A DNA stretch of 64,000 nt from Thermophilibacter immobilis (GTDB lineage: Bacteria > Actinomycetota > Coriobacteriia > Coriobacteriales > Atopobiaceae). Below are positions 15,987 to 24,061 of this stretch, piece after piece. Under the pieces are notes generated by a model. The model saw only the letters and a program-made list of their open reading frames with translations, had not been told where the DNA came from and ran no database searches. The stretch lies in NCBI RefSeq assembly GCF_015277515.1, contig NZ_CP063767.1:1364001-1428000 (forward strand), given 5' to 3'. Position 1 is the stretch's first letter, and every line of letters begins with the position of its first letter. The position numbers and the translations under genes were made by a program.

Positions 15987-17156
15987 CTACACGATGAGCA
16001 TGGCGTCGCCGAAGCTGAGGAAGCGATAGCGCTCGTCGATGGCCTCCTGGTAGGCGGCCATGATCTGCTCGCGCGTGGCCAGGGCCGAGACGAGCATCAT
16101 GAGCGTGGAGCGCGGCACGTGGAAGTTGGTGATGAGCGCGTCGACCACGTGGTAGGTGGAGCCGGGCATGAGGTAGAGGTCGGTCGTGGCGTCCCTGCGC
16201 GCGACGAGGTCTCCCTCCCCCGCCCCCGGCGCGCGCTCGAAGCGGCGCGCCACCACGGGCGGATCCGACGGCGCAGCTCCGGCCTCCCAGGCGCTCTCGA
16301 GCGAGCGGACCGAGGTCGTGCCCACCGCGACCACGCGGTGCCCTGCCGCCTTGGTGGCGTGCACCGCGTCGATGACCTCCTGGCTCACGTGGTAGCGCTC
16401 GGTGTGCATCACGTGCTGGGTGGGGTCGTCCTCGCTCACCAGGCGGAAGGTGTCGATGCCCACCTCGAGCTCCACCGTGGCCCAGCCGCAGCCCTTCTCG
16501 CGAATCCGCTCGATGAGCTCGGGCGTGAAGTGCAGACCCGCCGTGGGCGCCGCGGCTGAGTGCTCCTCGCGCATGGCGTAGACGGTCTGGTACTTTTCGG
16601 GGTCGCCCTCGTACTGGGTGATGTAGGGGGGCAGCGGCACGTGGCCGGCGGCGTGTATGGCCTCGTCGAGCGTGCGCGGGCGGCCGGCGTCGCCCATCCC
16701 CTGCGGGCAGAGGCGCACGAGGCGGCCGCCGCGGTTGTCGTCCAGAAAGTCGAGGACCTCGCCGGTGAGCACGACCGGGGAGGAGTCCGGGGCGTGCAGG
16801 CCGCCGGCGCGGTACTCGATCACGGCACCGGGCTTGAGGCGCTTGCCGGGGTTGACCAGGCACTCCCAGGTGCCGCCGAGCGTGTCCAGGTCCTCGCGGC
16901 GCTTGAGCAGGAGCGTCTCGGACACCCCGCCCGTCTCGCGCTTCTTGCCCACGAGGCGCGCGGGCATGACCCGCGTCTTGTTGGCCACGAGCAGGTCACC
17001 CGGCTCGAGGTAGTCGATGACGTCCGTGAAATGACGGTGCGTCACCGAGCCGTCCGCGCGGTCGAGCACGAGCAGGCGGCACGAGTCGCGTGGCTCGGCC
17101 GGGGCCTGGGCGATGAGCTCGTCGGGAAGCGGGTAGTCGAAGTCATCGGTGCGCAT
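15987..17156 (-). CDS. queA: S-adenosylmethionine:tRNA ribosyltransferase-isomerase
   Basis: 389 aa from ATG 17156 (GAGGAAA ribosome site); the open frame is longer but the family start is MRTDDFDYPLPDELIAQ. QueA transfers and rearranges the ribosyl group of SAM onto preQ1 in tRNA to give epoxyqueuosine. Diagnostic segments: LIAQAPAEPRDSCRLLVLDR, LVANKTRVMPARL, HVPLPPYI, KYQTVYA, APTAGLHFTPELI, VELEVGIDTFRLV, VGTTSVRSLES, and the C-terminal LITNFHVPRSTLMMLVSAL with SFGDAMLI. With tgt and queH it supplies the late queuosine steps. Confidence 0.96.
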   Translation of the reverse strand: MRTDDFDYPLPDELIAQAPAEPRDSCRLLVLDRADGSVTHRHFTDVIDYLEPGDLLVANKTRVMPARLVGKKRETGGVSETLLLKRREDLDTLGGTWECLVNPGKRLKPGAVIEYRAGGLHAPDSSPVVLTGEVLDFLDDNRGGRLVRLCPQGMGDAGRPRTLDEAIHAAGHVPLPPYITQYEGDPEKYQTVYAMREEHSAAAPTAGLHFTPELIERIREKGCGWATVELEVGIDTFRLVSEDDPTQHVMHTERYHVSQEVIDAVHATKAAGHRVVAVGTTSVRSLESAWEAGAAPSDPPVVARRFERAPGAGEGDLVARRDATTDLYLMPGSTYHVVDALITNFHVPRSTLMMLVSALATREQIMAAYQEAIDERYRFLSFGDAMLIV

Positions 17157-17277
17157 GGTTTCCTCTCGTCGAAAGTTTCCGCCGAGAAGGATAGCGCTCG
17201 GGAAGCGACGGCGCACGGGACGGGGAGAGGCACGGGCGCAACGGGGACGTCTGCTCTCCTTGCAGATGCTCGCAGGT

Positions 17278-17352
17278 GCCGCTCACGAATACGGGGCTGG
17301 GGCACGTCAAGGCCCCTCGCGGGGTGCCCCGAGCCCCGTATTCGTGAGCGGC
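17278..17352. repeat. Long perfect palindrome between queH and queA
   Basis: Perfect 21-bp arms occupy 17278-17298 and 17332-17352; each contains CTCACGAATACGGGG or its complement. Inner arms GGGGCAC (17299-17305) and GTGCCCC (17324-17330) extend the stem to about 28 bp around an 18-nt loop. It starts 20 bp past the queH stop. It may act as a terminator for queH without a T run, or be a mobile palindromic repeat. Confidence 0.7.
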
Positions 17353-17372
17353 CCGACCGCCGCGCGCGACCC

Positions 17373-18017
17373 CTACGCCTCGGCGCGGGCTGCGGCCTTG
17401 GAGCGCTTGCGCTCGTCGCGGGCCTCGTGGCGCTCGAGGGCGGCCTCGGCGGCCGAGAAGCGGCAGCCGCAGTAGCATTGCCGATACATCCCCAGCTCGC
17501 GCGCCCTCTGGGTGGCACAGGGGTAGTAGGACCTAAAGTCGCGCCACACGGCCGTGAGGTCGTGCGCAACGGCCAGGCGCGCCAGGATCTCTCCGCAGTC
17601 GTCGAAGAGCTGGTAGGGCGAGACGACCAGCGTCGTGGAAACGTGGGTGAAGCCGCGCTCGACCGCCACGCGGCACAGCTCGGCGAGCCGCAGCGCGTAG
17701 CACGCCCGGCAGCGCCGGCGTCGGTCGAAGCCGGCCGGACCCGCCACGCGCTCCCACGCCGCGCGATCGTCTCCCGCCATGATCACGTCCACCTGGGCCG
17801 CTTCCCTGGCCCACGTCGTGAGCGTGGAGAGTCGCCGGTCGTGCTCGGACAGGGGCTGGATGTTGGGGTTTGTCCACAGGATCGTGGGCTCGAAGCCCTC
17901 CTCGCGCAGCAGGCGCACCGGCTCGAGCGAGCAGGGGCCGCAGCACGCGTGGAGCAGCAGCGGGACGCGCCCGCCCACGGGGGTCTCAGGGACGCCTACG
18001 ACGCCAGCGGTGCCCAC
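17373..18017 (-). CDS. queH: Epoxyqueuosine reductase QueH
   Basis: 214 aa from GTG 18017, chosen because GGGGAG sits 5 bp before it and it follows the upstream stop by 2 bp; the longer frame has a low-complexity arginine-rich start overlapping the nitroreductase. QueH (formerly DUF208) reduces epoxyqueuosine to queuosine. The Cys-rich pattern is intact: LHACCGPCS near the N terminus, RCRACYALRL in the middle and QCYCGC near the C terminus, supplying iron-sulfur and disulfide cysteines. Also NPNIQPLSEHDRR and TTLVVSPYQ. Confidence 0.93.
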   Translation of the reverse strand: MGTAGVVGVPETPVGGRVPLLLHACCGPCSLEPVRLLREEGFEPTILWTNPNIQPLSEHDRRLSTLTTWAREAAQVDVIMAGDDRAAWERVAGPAGFDRRRRCRACYALRLAELCRVAVERGFTHVSTTLVVSPYQLFDDCGEILARLAVAHDLTAVWRDFRSYYPCATQRARELGMYRQCYCGCRFSAAEAALERHEARDERKRSKAAARAEA

Positions 18018-18019
18018 GG

Positions 18020-18811
18020 CTACTCCCCTTCTCCCCGCACGTCGCCGTCGCGGCGCCCGCCGTCGAAGGCGGCGAGCATCGCCGCGACCGAGCGGTTCAT
18101 CTCGCGTGCGAAGTCGGAGTTCCACTTGCGCGCGCAGAAGGCGCGCAGTCGCTCGTCTGCTGCCTTAGCGTCCACGAGGTCGGCCCCCTGCCTTCTCCCC
18201 AGGTCGGCGCGCAGGTGCTCGTCTGAGACATCAACGTAGGCGTCCTCGAAGACCATCTCGTCAAGGGAGGCGCGCTCGGGCTTGCGCCGGGCTCTCTGCC
18301 CCTCAGTGGGATGGCCCAAGACGAGCAGGGTCACGGGGACCACGTAGCGCGGGCAGCCTAGGATCTGCGCCTGCTCCTCTCCGCGCTCGAGGACGTCGCC
18401 GATGTAGCACGAGCCTATCCCCAGGCTCCAGGCGGCCGTGGTCGCGTTCTGCGCGGCGATGAGCGCGTCCTGGCAGGAGAGCACGAAGTCCCCCACGCCC
18501 GGCTCGCGCGGCTTGGCCCCGGCGAGCCCAAAGCCGCGCCACCAGCGGCGCGCGTCGGCGACAAACGCGAGCACGAGCGGCGCTTTGGCAATGAAGGGCT
18601 GGTGGTCGCAGGTCTCGGCGAGGCGCTCCCTCTTTGCCTGGTCGCGCACGACGATGATGGAGTAGAGCTGCTGGTTTCCCGCCGTGGGTGCCTGGCAGGC
18701 CGCCTCCAGGATCGCGCGCTCGTCGGAGGCGCTCACGGGCTCCTCGGTGAAGACGCGCACGGACTTCCTCTCGTGCAGTTGGGCGATCGTCTGGTTCATG
18801 GGCTCTCTCAT
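18020..18811 (-). CDS. Nitroreductase-family FMN oxidoreductase
   Basis: 263 aa. The N-terminal pattern HERKSVRVFTEEPV with APTAGNQQLYSIIVV is the FMN-binding start of nitroreductases; WSLGIGSCYIGD and PVTLLVLGHPTE complete the fold (about 1-180). The 80-residue C-terminal extension carries KWNSDFAREMNRSVAAML, as in a subgroup of anaerobe enzymes. It likely uses NAD(P)H to reduce a nitro- or quinone-like substrate, unidentified. The start ATG 18811 (AGGAGG, 5 bp) overlaps the stop of the upstream DUF3267 gene as ATGA. Confidence 0.85.
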   Translation of the reverse strand: MREPMNQTIAQLHERKSVRVFTEEPVSASDERAILEAACQAPTAGNQQLYSIIVVRDQAKRERLAETCDHQPFIAKAPLVLAFVADARRWWRGFGLAGAKPREPGVGDFVLSCQDALIAAQNATTAAWSLGIGSCYIGDVLERGEEQAQILGCPRYVVPVTLLVLGHPTEGQRARRKPERASLDEMVFEDAYVDVSDEHLRADLGRRQGADLVDAKAADERLRAFCARKWNSDFAREMNRSVAAMLAAFDGGRRDGDVRGEGE

Positions 18812-19371
18812 GAGGCCTCCTCGTGATCGGAATCAATGTCGGACAAGAGAGTGATGCCGAACTCGGTGTCTCGGACGTGCGTGCAGGCGCTCTCGCGCAG
18901 GGTCTCGCAGGCCATGAGAAGGTCGCCCGAGCTGCCCGAGAGGTGCACGAAGGCCAGAAGGACGGCCAGAACCGGGCGCCCGGCGACCAACGCGATCGCC
19001 GCCAGCGCCCCCGTGACCACGACCGCCGGCGCGAGCAGGACGCAGACCATGCGAGCGCGCGTGGCGCAGGCACCGTCGGTCCGGGTGTAGAGGAAGGCGT
19101 CCTGGTGGCCAAAGCTCACCCGGCATCCCGGGCACGCGAGCTTGAACGCCACCGCGTGCACGAGCTCGTGGGCCGGCAGCGCCGCAAGCGAGCCGGCGGC
19201 CAGCGCGAGCCACCACCACGGGTCCAAAAGGCCGCGCGGTCCCACGCCCGCGAGCATGCCCACGACTACGGCGAGCGCGAGTCCCGCGACCAGGATCGCC
19301 ACGGACCAGCGCGTTATTCTCGCCTGCAGGACGGCGTCACCCAAGACGTCTATGTCTACGATCGTGCGCAT
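18808..19371 (-). CDS. DUF3267-type membrane metalloprotease-like protein
   Basis: 187 aa. About four hydrophobic segments are visible (22-42, 50-66, 108-128, 130-146). An HExxH motif in ALPAHELVHAVAFKL (near residue 71) sits at a membrane segment, as in the DUF3267 putative zincin family. CPGCRVSFGHQDAFLYTRTDG follows. The C-terminal tail is acidic. Function unknown in general. It starts a small minus-strand unit with the nitroreductase and QueH through ATGA and near-contact junctions. Confidence 0.7.
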   Translation of the reverse strand: MRTIVDIDVLGDAVLQARITRWSVAILVAGLALAVVVGMLAGVGPRGLLDPWWWLALAAGSLAALPAHELVHAVAFKLACPGCRVSFGHQDAFLYTRTDGACATRARMVCVLLAPAVVVTGALAAIALVAGRPVLAVLLAFVHLSGSSGDLLMACETLRESACTHVRDTEFGITLLSDIDSDHEEAS

Positions 19372-19487
19372 ACAGACATCATAGCGCGCGGGCGGAGCCG
19401 CCCGGTGCGCACTCGCGCAGGTCGGCGAGACGTGCGAGAATAGACCCGATCACCAGAACCCGAGACCTATGCGAGAGGGACATCTTC

Positions 19488-21521
19488 ATGGCTTGCGAGA
19501 ATCCCACCGCGCGCCCGAGCTTCCCGGCGCGCGCCGTCGTCACCGGCGGCATGCCGTACGGCAACAAGAACCTGCACTTCGGCCACGTCGGCGGCGTCTT
19601 CGTGCCCGCCGACTTCTTTGCGCGCTTCCTGCGCGACCGCATCGGGGCCAAAAACGTGCTGTTCGTCTCCGGCACCGACTGCTATGGCTCCCCCATCGCC
19701 GAGGGCCACCGCAAGAAAGTCGAGCAGGAGGGCTACGAGGGTAGCCTGACCGACTACGTCCGCGCGAACCACGAGGCGCAGGCAGCGGCACTCAGGGACT
19801 ACGAGGTCTCCCTCGACCTGTTCGGCGGCTCGGGCCTCGAGCCCGCGCGCGAGGTGCACGCCGAGCTCACCGAGCACATCGTCCGCCGCCTCTACGAGCG
19901 GGGACGTCTCATCCGCCGCACCACGCGCCAGTTCTACGACGTCCAGGCCCAGACCTTCCTCAATGGGCGGCAGGTGCGCGGTCACTGCCCCGTACGCGGC
20001 TGCAAGTCCGACAAGGCCTACGCCGACGAGTGCGACCTCGGCCACCAGTTCGACCCCGAGGAGCTCATCTCCCCCGTCTCCGAGCTCACCGGCACCGCCC
20101 CCGAGCTCAGGCCGGTTGACAACTGGTACTTCGACCTGCCGGCCTTTCGCGAGGAGCTCGAGCTCCTCATGGACGAGTGGGACCTCGACCCGCAGGTGCG
20201 CGGCGTCGTGACCAAGACCGTCCGCGAGTCGCTCGTGGACCCCGTCATCTACGTCCCCACGAAGTTCCGCGCGGCCTACGACGAGGTCGCGGAGGCGCTG
20301 CCCGCCCACGAGCTCGCGGAGCCCGAGGGCAGCCAGCAGTCCTTCTCGCTCACGTTCGCCGACTGGCGGGCGCGCGACGAGGCGCGCGAGTCCCTGGACG
20401 CGGCCGGCGTGCGCTTCCGCACGGGCAAGTGCCTCCTGCCGTTTCGCATCACCGGCAACATCGACTGGGGCGTGGCTGCCCCCGACCTGGAGGGTACCGG
20501 GGGCCTCACGGTCTGGTGCTGGCCGGAGAGCCTGTGGGCGCCCATCTCCTTCACTCAGGCCGCGCTGGCCGCCTCAGAGCCCGGGCGCTTCTCCTCGACC
20601 GACTGGCGCGACTGGTGGTGTGCGGACGACGCGCGCGTCTATCAGTTCATTGGGCAGGACAACATCTACTTCTACTGCGTCGCGCAGCCCGCCCTGTGGG
20701 AGGCGCTCGACTGGGACCTCACCCAGGACGTGCCCGTGGCCAACTACCACATCCTGTTCATGAACAAGAAGGCGTCCTCCTCGGGCGCCATCAAGCCACC
20801 CCTGGCCTCCGAGCTGCTCGAGCACTACACCGCCGAGCAGCTGCGCGCCCACTGGCTGTCCCTGGGGCTCGACCAGAGGGCCGTCTCGTTCAACCCCAAG
20901 GCCTTCGACACGTCTGTCTCGCACAAGGACAAGGCCACCGGCGCCGACGTCCTGGTGAGAGACGACCCGCGCGTGGTGGACCCCGCCCTCAAGGAGGGCG
21001 CGTTTCTCACCAACATCTTCAACCGCCTGGCGCGCTCGTGCCTCTACGGGGCGGCCCACGTCTGCGCGGGGCACCTCCCCGCCTGCGCGCCCGCGGCCGA
21101 GGCCACGGATGCCGCGCGCGAGGCCACGCTCGCCTTCGAGCGCACGGCCCACGGCTTCGACGCCCACGGCGCGATCGGCGTGGCCGAGGAGTTCTGCCGT
21201 GCCGCCAACAAGCGCTGGGACGAGGCCTCCAAGGCCGCCAGGGGCGACGACGGCGCCTACGCGCAGGCCCTCGCCGACGCCTTCGTGGCGCTGCGCACGA
21301 CGACCCTGCTCCTGCATCCCGCCGTGCCCGCCGGCTGCGAGAGGATCTGCGCGCACCTGGGCTTTGCGACGGAGGAGTTCTTCTCGTGGGACCACGCGTT
21401 CGACGGCCCGGTCGAGCTCGCCCGCGCGTGCGGCGAGAGGCCCGAGGAGCACGAGCTCGTGGCTCTGCCGCCCCGCTTCGACTTCTTCGAGAGACACCCC
21501 TCCCAGGAGAGGGGCCGCTAG
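19488..21521 (+). CDS. Methionyl-tRNA synthetase-like class I ligase with altered signature motifs
   Basis: 677 aa. Overall architecture is MetRS: N-terminal VTGGMPYGNKNLHFGHVGG, SGTDCYGSPI, a zinc knuckle CPVRGCKSDKAYADEC (about 167-182), DNWYFDLPAFREEL, WPESLWAPISF, FIGQDNIYFYCV and a C-terminal anticodon-binding helical domain. The two class I motifs differ from consensus: HIGH is HFGH (30-33), and the KMSKS position reads NKKASSSGA (about 426-433), losing the second catalytic lysine context. It may be a divergent housekeeping enzyme or a paralogue with another role. An AGAGGGA ribosome site precedes ATG. A second metG elsewhere would decide. Confidence 0.75.
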   Translation: MACENPTARPSFPARAVVTGGMPYGNKNLHFGHVGGVFVPADFFARFLRDRIGAKNVLFVSGTDCYGSPIAEGHRKKVEQEGYEGSLTDYVRANHEAQAAALRDYEVSLDLFGGSGLEPAREVHAELTEHIVRRLYERGRLIRRTTRQFYDVQAQTFLNGRQVRGHCPVRGCKSDKAYADECDLGHQFDPEELISPVSELTGTAPELRPVDNWYFDLPAFREELELLMDEWDLDPQVRGVVTKTVRESLVDPVIYVPTKFRAAYDEVAEALPAHELAEPEGSQQSFSLTFADWRARDEARESLDAAGVRFRTGKCLLPFRITGNIDWGVAAPDLEGTGGLTVWCWPESLWAPISFTQAALAASEPGRFSSTDWRDWWCADDARVYQFIGQDNIYFYCVAQPALWEALDWDLTQDVPVANYHILFMNKKASSSGAIKPPLASELLEHYTAEQLRAHWLSLGLDQRAVSFNPKAFDTSVSHKDKATGADVLVRDDPRVVDPALKEGAFLTNIFNRLARSCLYGAAHVCAGHLPACAPAAEATDAAREATLAFERTAHGFDAHGAIGVAEEFCRAANKRWDEASKAARGDDGAYAQALADAFVALRTTTLLLHPAVPAGCERICAHLGFATEEFFSWDHAFDGPVELARACGERPEEHELVALPPRFDFFERHPSQERGR

Positions 21522-21523
21522 CC

Positions 21524-23059
21524 ATGGGCGCCTCGGCTCCGGCGCCGCCGGTGGGCGCGCCCGTTCCGCCGCTGCCTCCCGTCCACGTGAGCCGCCCCTA
21601 CGAGCGGCCGCGCTGCCCTGTCGCGGCGCGTGTCGAGGTCCCGTGCCAGGACGGCGCCGCCATCGTAGCCTGGGTCTATGCGCCCGCGGGCGTCCGCGAC
21701 GAGCCGGGCACGCCCTTTGGCCTGATGGCCGGCGTTCCCCCTGTGCTCATGCTGCACGGCAACGGCGAGGAGCACGGCATCTTTGGCCCCACGATCGACG
21801 CCGTGGTGGCCGCGGGGCGCTCCGTGGTGGCCGTGGACTCCCGCGCGCAGGGCGCCAGCTCGCGGGGCGCGGCTCCGCTCAGCTACGAGCTCATGGCCGC
21901 CGACGCGCGCGAGGCCTGCGCGCGGCTCGGGGCGACCCAGGTCCACGTGCTCGGCTTCTCGGACGGGGCCATCCTGGGGCTCCTTCTGGCCCGTGACTGG
22001 GGGGCTCACGTGCTCTCGCTCACCGCGCTCGGCGCGAACCTCACGCCGGAGGGGCTTCCCGACGAGGACCGGCGCTTCATGGTCGAGGCCGCGGCTGCCA
22101 ACCGCGCCTGGGCGGAAGGCGGACGTGCGGGCGTGCTTCTGGGCGACGGGACGGCTGCGCCCTCCCCCGCCGAGGCGGGCCGGGTCGCCGAGCTCCTGCA
22201 GCTCATGGTCGACCAGCCGCAGATAGACGCCGCGTCTCTCGCGGGCATCACCTGCCCGACCACGGTCATGGTCGGCGAGCTGGACACGATCCTGCCCGAG
22301 GAGACCCATCGAATCGCCGCATCCGTCCCCGACGCGCGCCTGGTCGTGGTGAGCGGGGCCGACCACACGCTGCCCAAGGTGGCCGCGGATGCCGTGACGC
22401 GCGAGCTTCTGGGCACGGTGGCTTTGAACGACGTGCGCCACGTACCCGGCTCGCTGGACGCCTCGTGCGCGCCGGCCGACGTCACCGTGGTGCCCCTGCC
22501 GCGCGAGGAGCGCTGGGCGACGGCGCTCAACACCCTCTACGAGCACGTGGACGCGCGCGCCGGCACCTCCGGCTGGATCCAGGATGTCTGGCCGCCCGTG
22601 GGCCTCGCGCGCGAGCTCTTGGGCGACGGCTCGTACTGGGGCGCCTTCGACGCCGCCGACGTGGGCGACGGGGTGCCCCTTCCGGACGCCGAGCTTCTGG
22701 GTGCCTTCGCCGTCGACCACGACGCCGACGTGGGCGACGGGAGCCTGCCCGGGGCCGGGCGCGGCACCGGCGGACCCGACTGGGAGGTGCTGCCCGCAGG
22801 CGAGCTCGCGAGCTACCACCTTCTGGCCGTGGACCCCGCGGCGCAGGGGCGCGACGTCGCCGTAGCGCTTCTCTGCGCCGGCGAGCGCGCGGCGCGTGAG
22901 CTGGGAGCTCGTGTGGTGCGGATAAACACGTCGGTCTCCAACGTGTCGGCCAACGCGCTCTACGAGCGTTGGGGATTCATGCGGCACCGCCCGATCTGGC
23001 TTCCGTACGAGGGCCTCCCCCTGCCCGGCTGGACCAGCCTCTGGGAGCTGCGACTGTAG
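21524..23059 (+). CDS. Alpha/beta hydrolase fused to GNAT acetyltransferase
   Basis: 511 aa from ATG 21524, 2 bp after the upstream stop with AGGAGAGGGG. Residues 20-310 form an alpha/beta hydrolase: oxyanion region VLMLHGNGEEHG, nucleophile elbow VLGFSDGA (Ser about 147), acid in VGELDTI and His in SGADHTLP. Residues 325-511 resemble a GNAT N-acetyltransferase: AAQGRDVAVALLCAGERAARELG (acetyl-CoA loop position) and NVSANALYERWGFMRH, the typical last strand. Pairing deacylation or hydrolysis with acetylation in one chain suggests action on one small molecule, not identifiable here. An aspartate/glycine-rich stretch (ADVGDG twice) links the halves. Confidence 0.8.
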   Translation: MGASAPAPPVGAPVPPLPPVHVSRPYERPRCPVAARVEVPCQDGAAIVAWVYAPAGVRDEPGTPFGLMAGVPPVLMLHGNGEEHGIFGPTIDAVVAAGRSVVAVDSRAQGASSRGAAPLSYELMAADAREACARLGATQVHVLGFSDGAILGLLLARDWGAHVLSLTALGANLTPEGLPDEDRRFMVEAAAANRAWAEGGRAGVLLGDGTAAPSPAEAGRVAELLQLMVDQPQIDAASLAGITCPTTVMVGELDTILPEETHRIAASVPDARLVVVSGADHTLPKVAADAVTRELLGTVALNDVRHVPGSLDASCAPADVTVVPLPREERWATALNTLYEHVDARAGTSGWIQDVWPPVGLARELLGDGSYWGAFDAADVGDGVPLPDAELLGAFAVDHDADVGDGSLPGAGRGTGGPDWEVLPAGELASYHLLAVDPAAQGRDVAVALLCAGERAARELGARVVRINTSVSNVSANALYERWGFMRHRPIWLPYEGLPLPGWTSLWELRL

Positions 23060-23407
23060 GCGTCTCTCGACGGCCTACCGAGGCCTCTTCTCGGCAGCTC
23101 AACGGGCAAAACGTCCGTCCCAAAGGGGTTCCAGATGGATTTCTCGTCCCCGTAGATAAAAATTGCGCCCCAATCCTTACGACGAGGCCCCGGAAGCCAG
23201 CAGATTCTCGCGAGCGTTAGCCCGACCTCTCCCCTCTCCCTTGAAAAGATTTATGTCGACTCGAAATGCTAACAAAAAGTAAAACTATCTGAACATCAAC
23301 AGGTCGCGCGGGGGCCCGTCCTCTTCTGCCACTTTTTTATGATCGAGCGGAGTCATACATAAAATTTTTAGAGGAAGAAACGAGGACGGCAGGACGGCTC
23401 CGGAGGT
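23060..23407. other. 348-bp AT-rich convergent gap
   Basis: No gene seen. Composition drops sharply (AAAAGATTTATG, AACAAAAAGTAAAACTATCTG). It holds a motif at 23109-23191 (AAAACGTCCGTCC, then ATAAAAATTGCGCCCCAATC) that resembles 1867-1941 and 61852-61905, and a weak plus-strand hairpin TATGA...TCATA near 23338-23357 followed by AAAATTTTT. It lies between convergent genes, so terminators for both are expected. Confidence 0.5.
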
Positions 23408-24049
23408 CTACAGCTCCAGGCCCTCGAAGGTGTCAATGACCTCGTCGGCGGCGGAGACGTCGAACTTCGTGGACAGGCAGTGGCAGCCGAAGACGTAGGC
23501 ACCGGCCGCCTTGCCCGCGCGGACGCCCGCCGGGGAGTCCTCGAAGACGACCGAACGAAAGGCGTCTGCGCCCATGCGACGCAGCCCCTCCAGATAGGGG
23601 TCGGGGTCCGGCTTGTGCCGCTCGGTGGCCTCCCACCCCACCACGTCGTCGAAGTAGCCGCGCATCCCCGTGCGCCCGAGCGCCGCCTCCAGGCGGTCGG
23701 CCTCGGTCGTGGAGACCACGCACGTCCGCACGCCCCGCGTACGAATCCTGCCGAGAAGCCCCTCCACCCCTGGAGCGATCTTAAGCGGAAGCTCGTAGTA
23801 GACGTCCTTGTTGTCCGACCAGTCCGAGAAGAACTCCTCGGCGCTGACCTCACGCCCATGGCCGGCAAACAGGGCGGGAACGGTCTCCTCGCCGGAGCTG
23901 GACGCAATGCTTCCCAGCTCGGAGATGGTGGGCTCCACGCCGAACTTCCGACAGATCGAGGCGAGGATCCGCATGTTGTAGGCCTCCGTGTCGGCGAGCG
24001 TGCCGTCGAAGTCGAACAGGGCGCACTCGACGCCTGTGGGACGGTCCAT
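23408..24049 (-). CDS. HAD-family sugar-phosphate phosphatase/phosphoglucomutase-like
   Basis: 213 aa. HAD motif I FDFDGTLADTEAYN (12-25), motif II VVSTTEADRL, motif III Lys in ERHKPDPDPYLEGL and motif IV VVFEDSPAGVRAGKAAG are intact. The helical cap between residues 20 and 85 and the KPDPDPY segment are typical of beta-phosphoglucomutase-like phosphatases. Substrate unknown. It lies 12 bp after the MFS gene with its own AAGGAG, in the same direction as the PTS operon, so it might act on a phosphosugar from that pathway. Confidence 0.87.
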   Translation of the reverse strand: MDRPTGVECALFDFDGTLADTEAYNMRILASICRKFGVEPTISELGSIASSSGEETVPALFAGHGREVSAEEFFSDWSDNKDVYYELPLKIAPGVEGLLGRIRTRGVRTCVVSTTEADRLEAALGRTGMRGYFDDVVGWEATERHKPDPDPYLEGLRRMGADAFRSVVFEDSPAGVRAGKAAGAYVFGCHCLSTKFDVSAADEVIDTFEGLEL

Positions 24050-24061
24050 CCAGGCTCCTTA

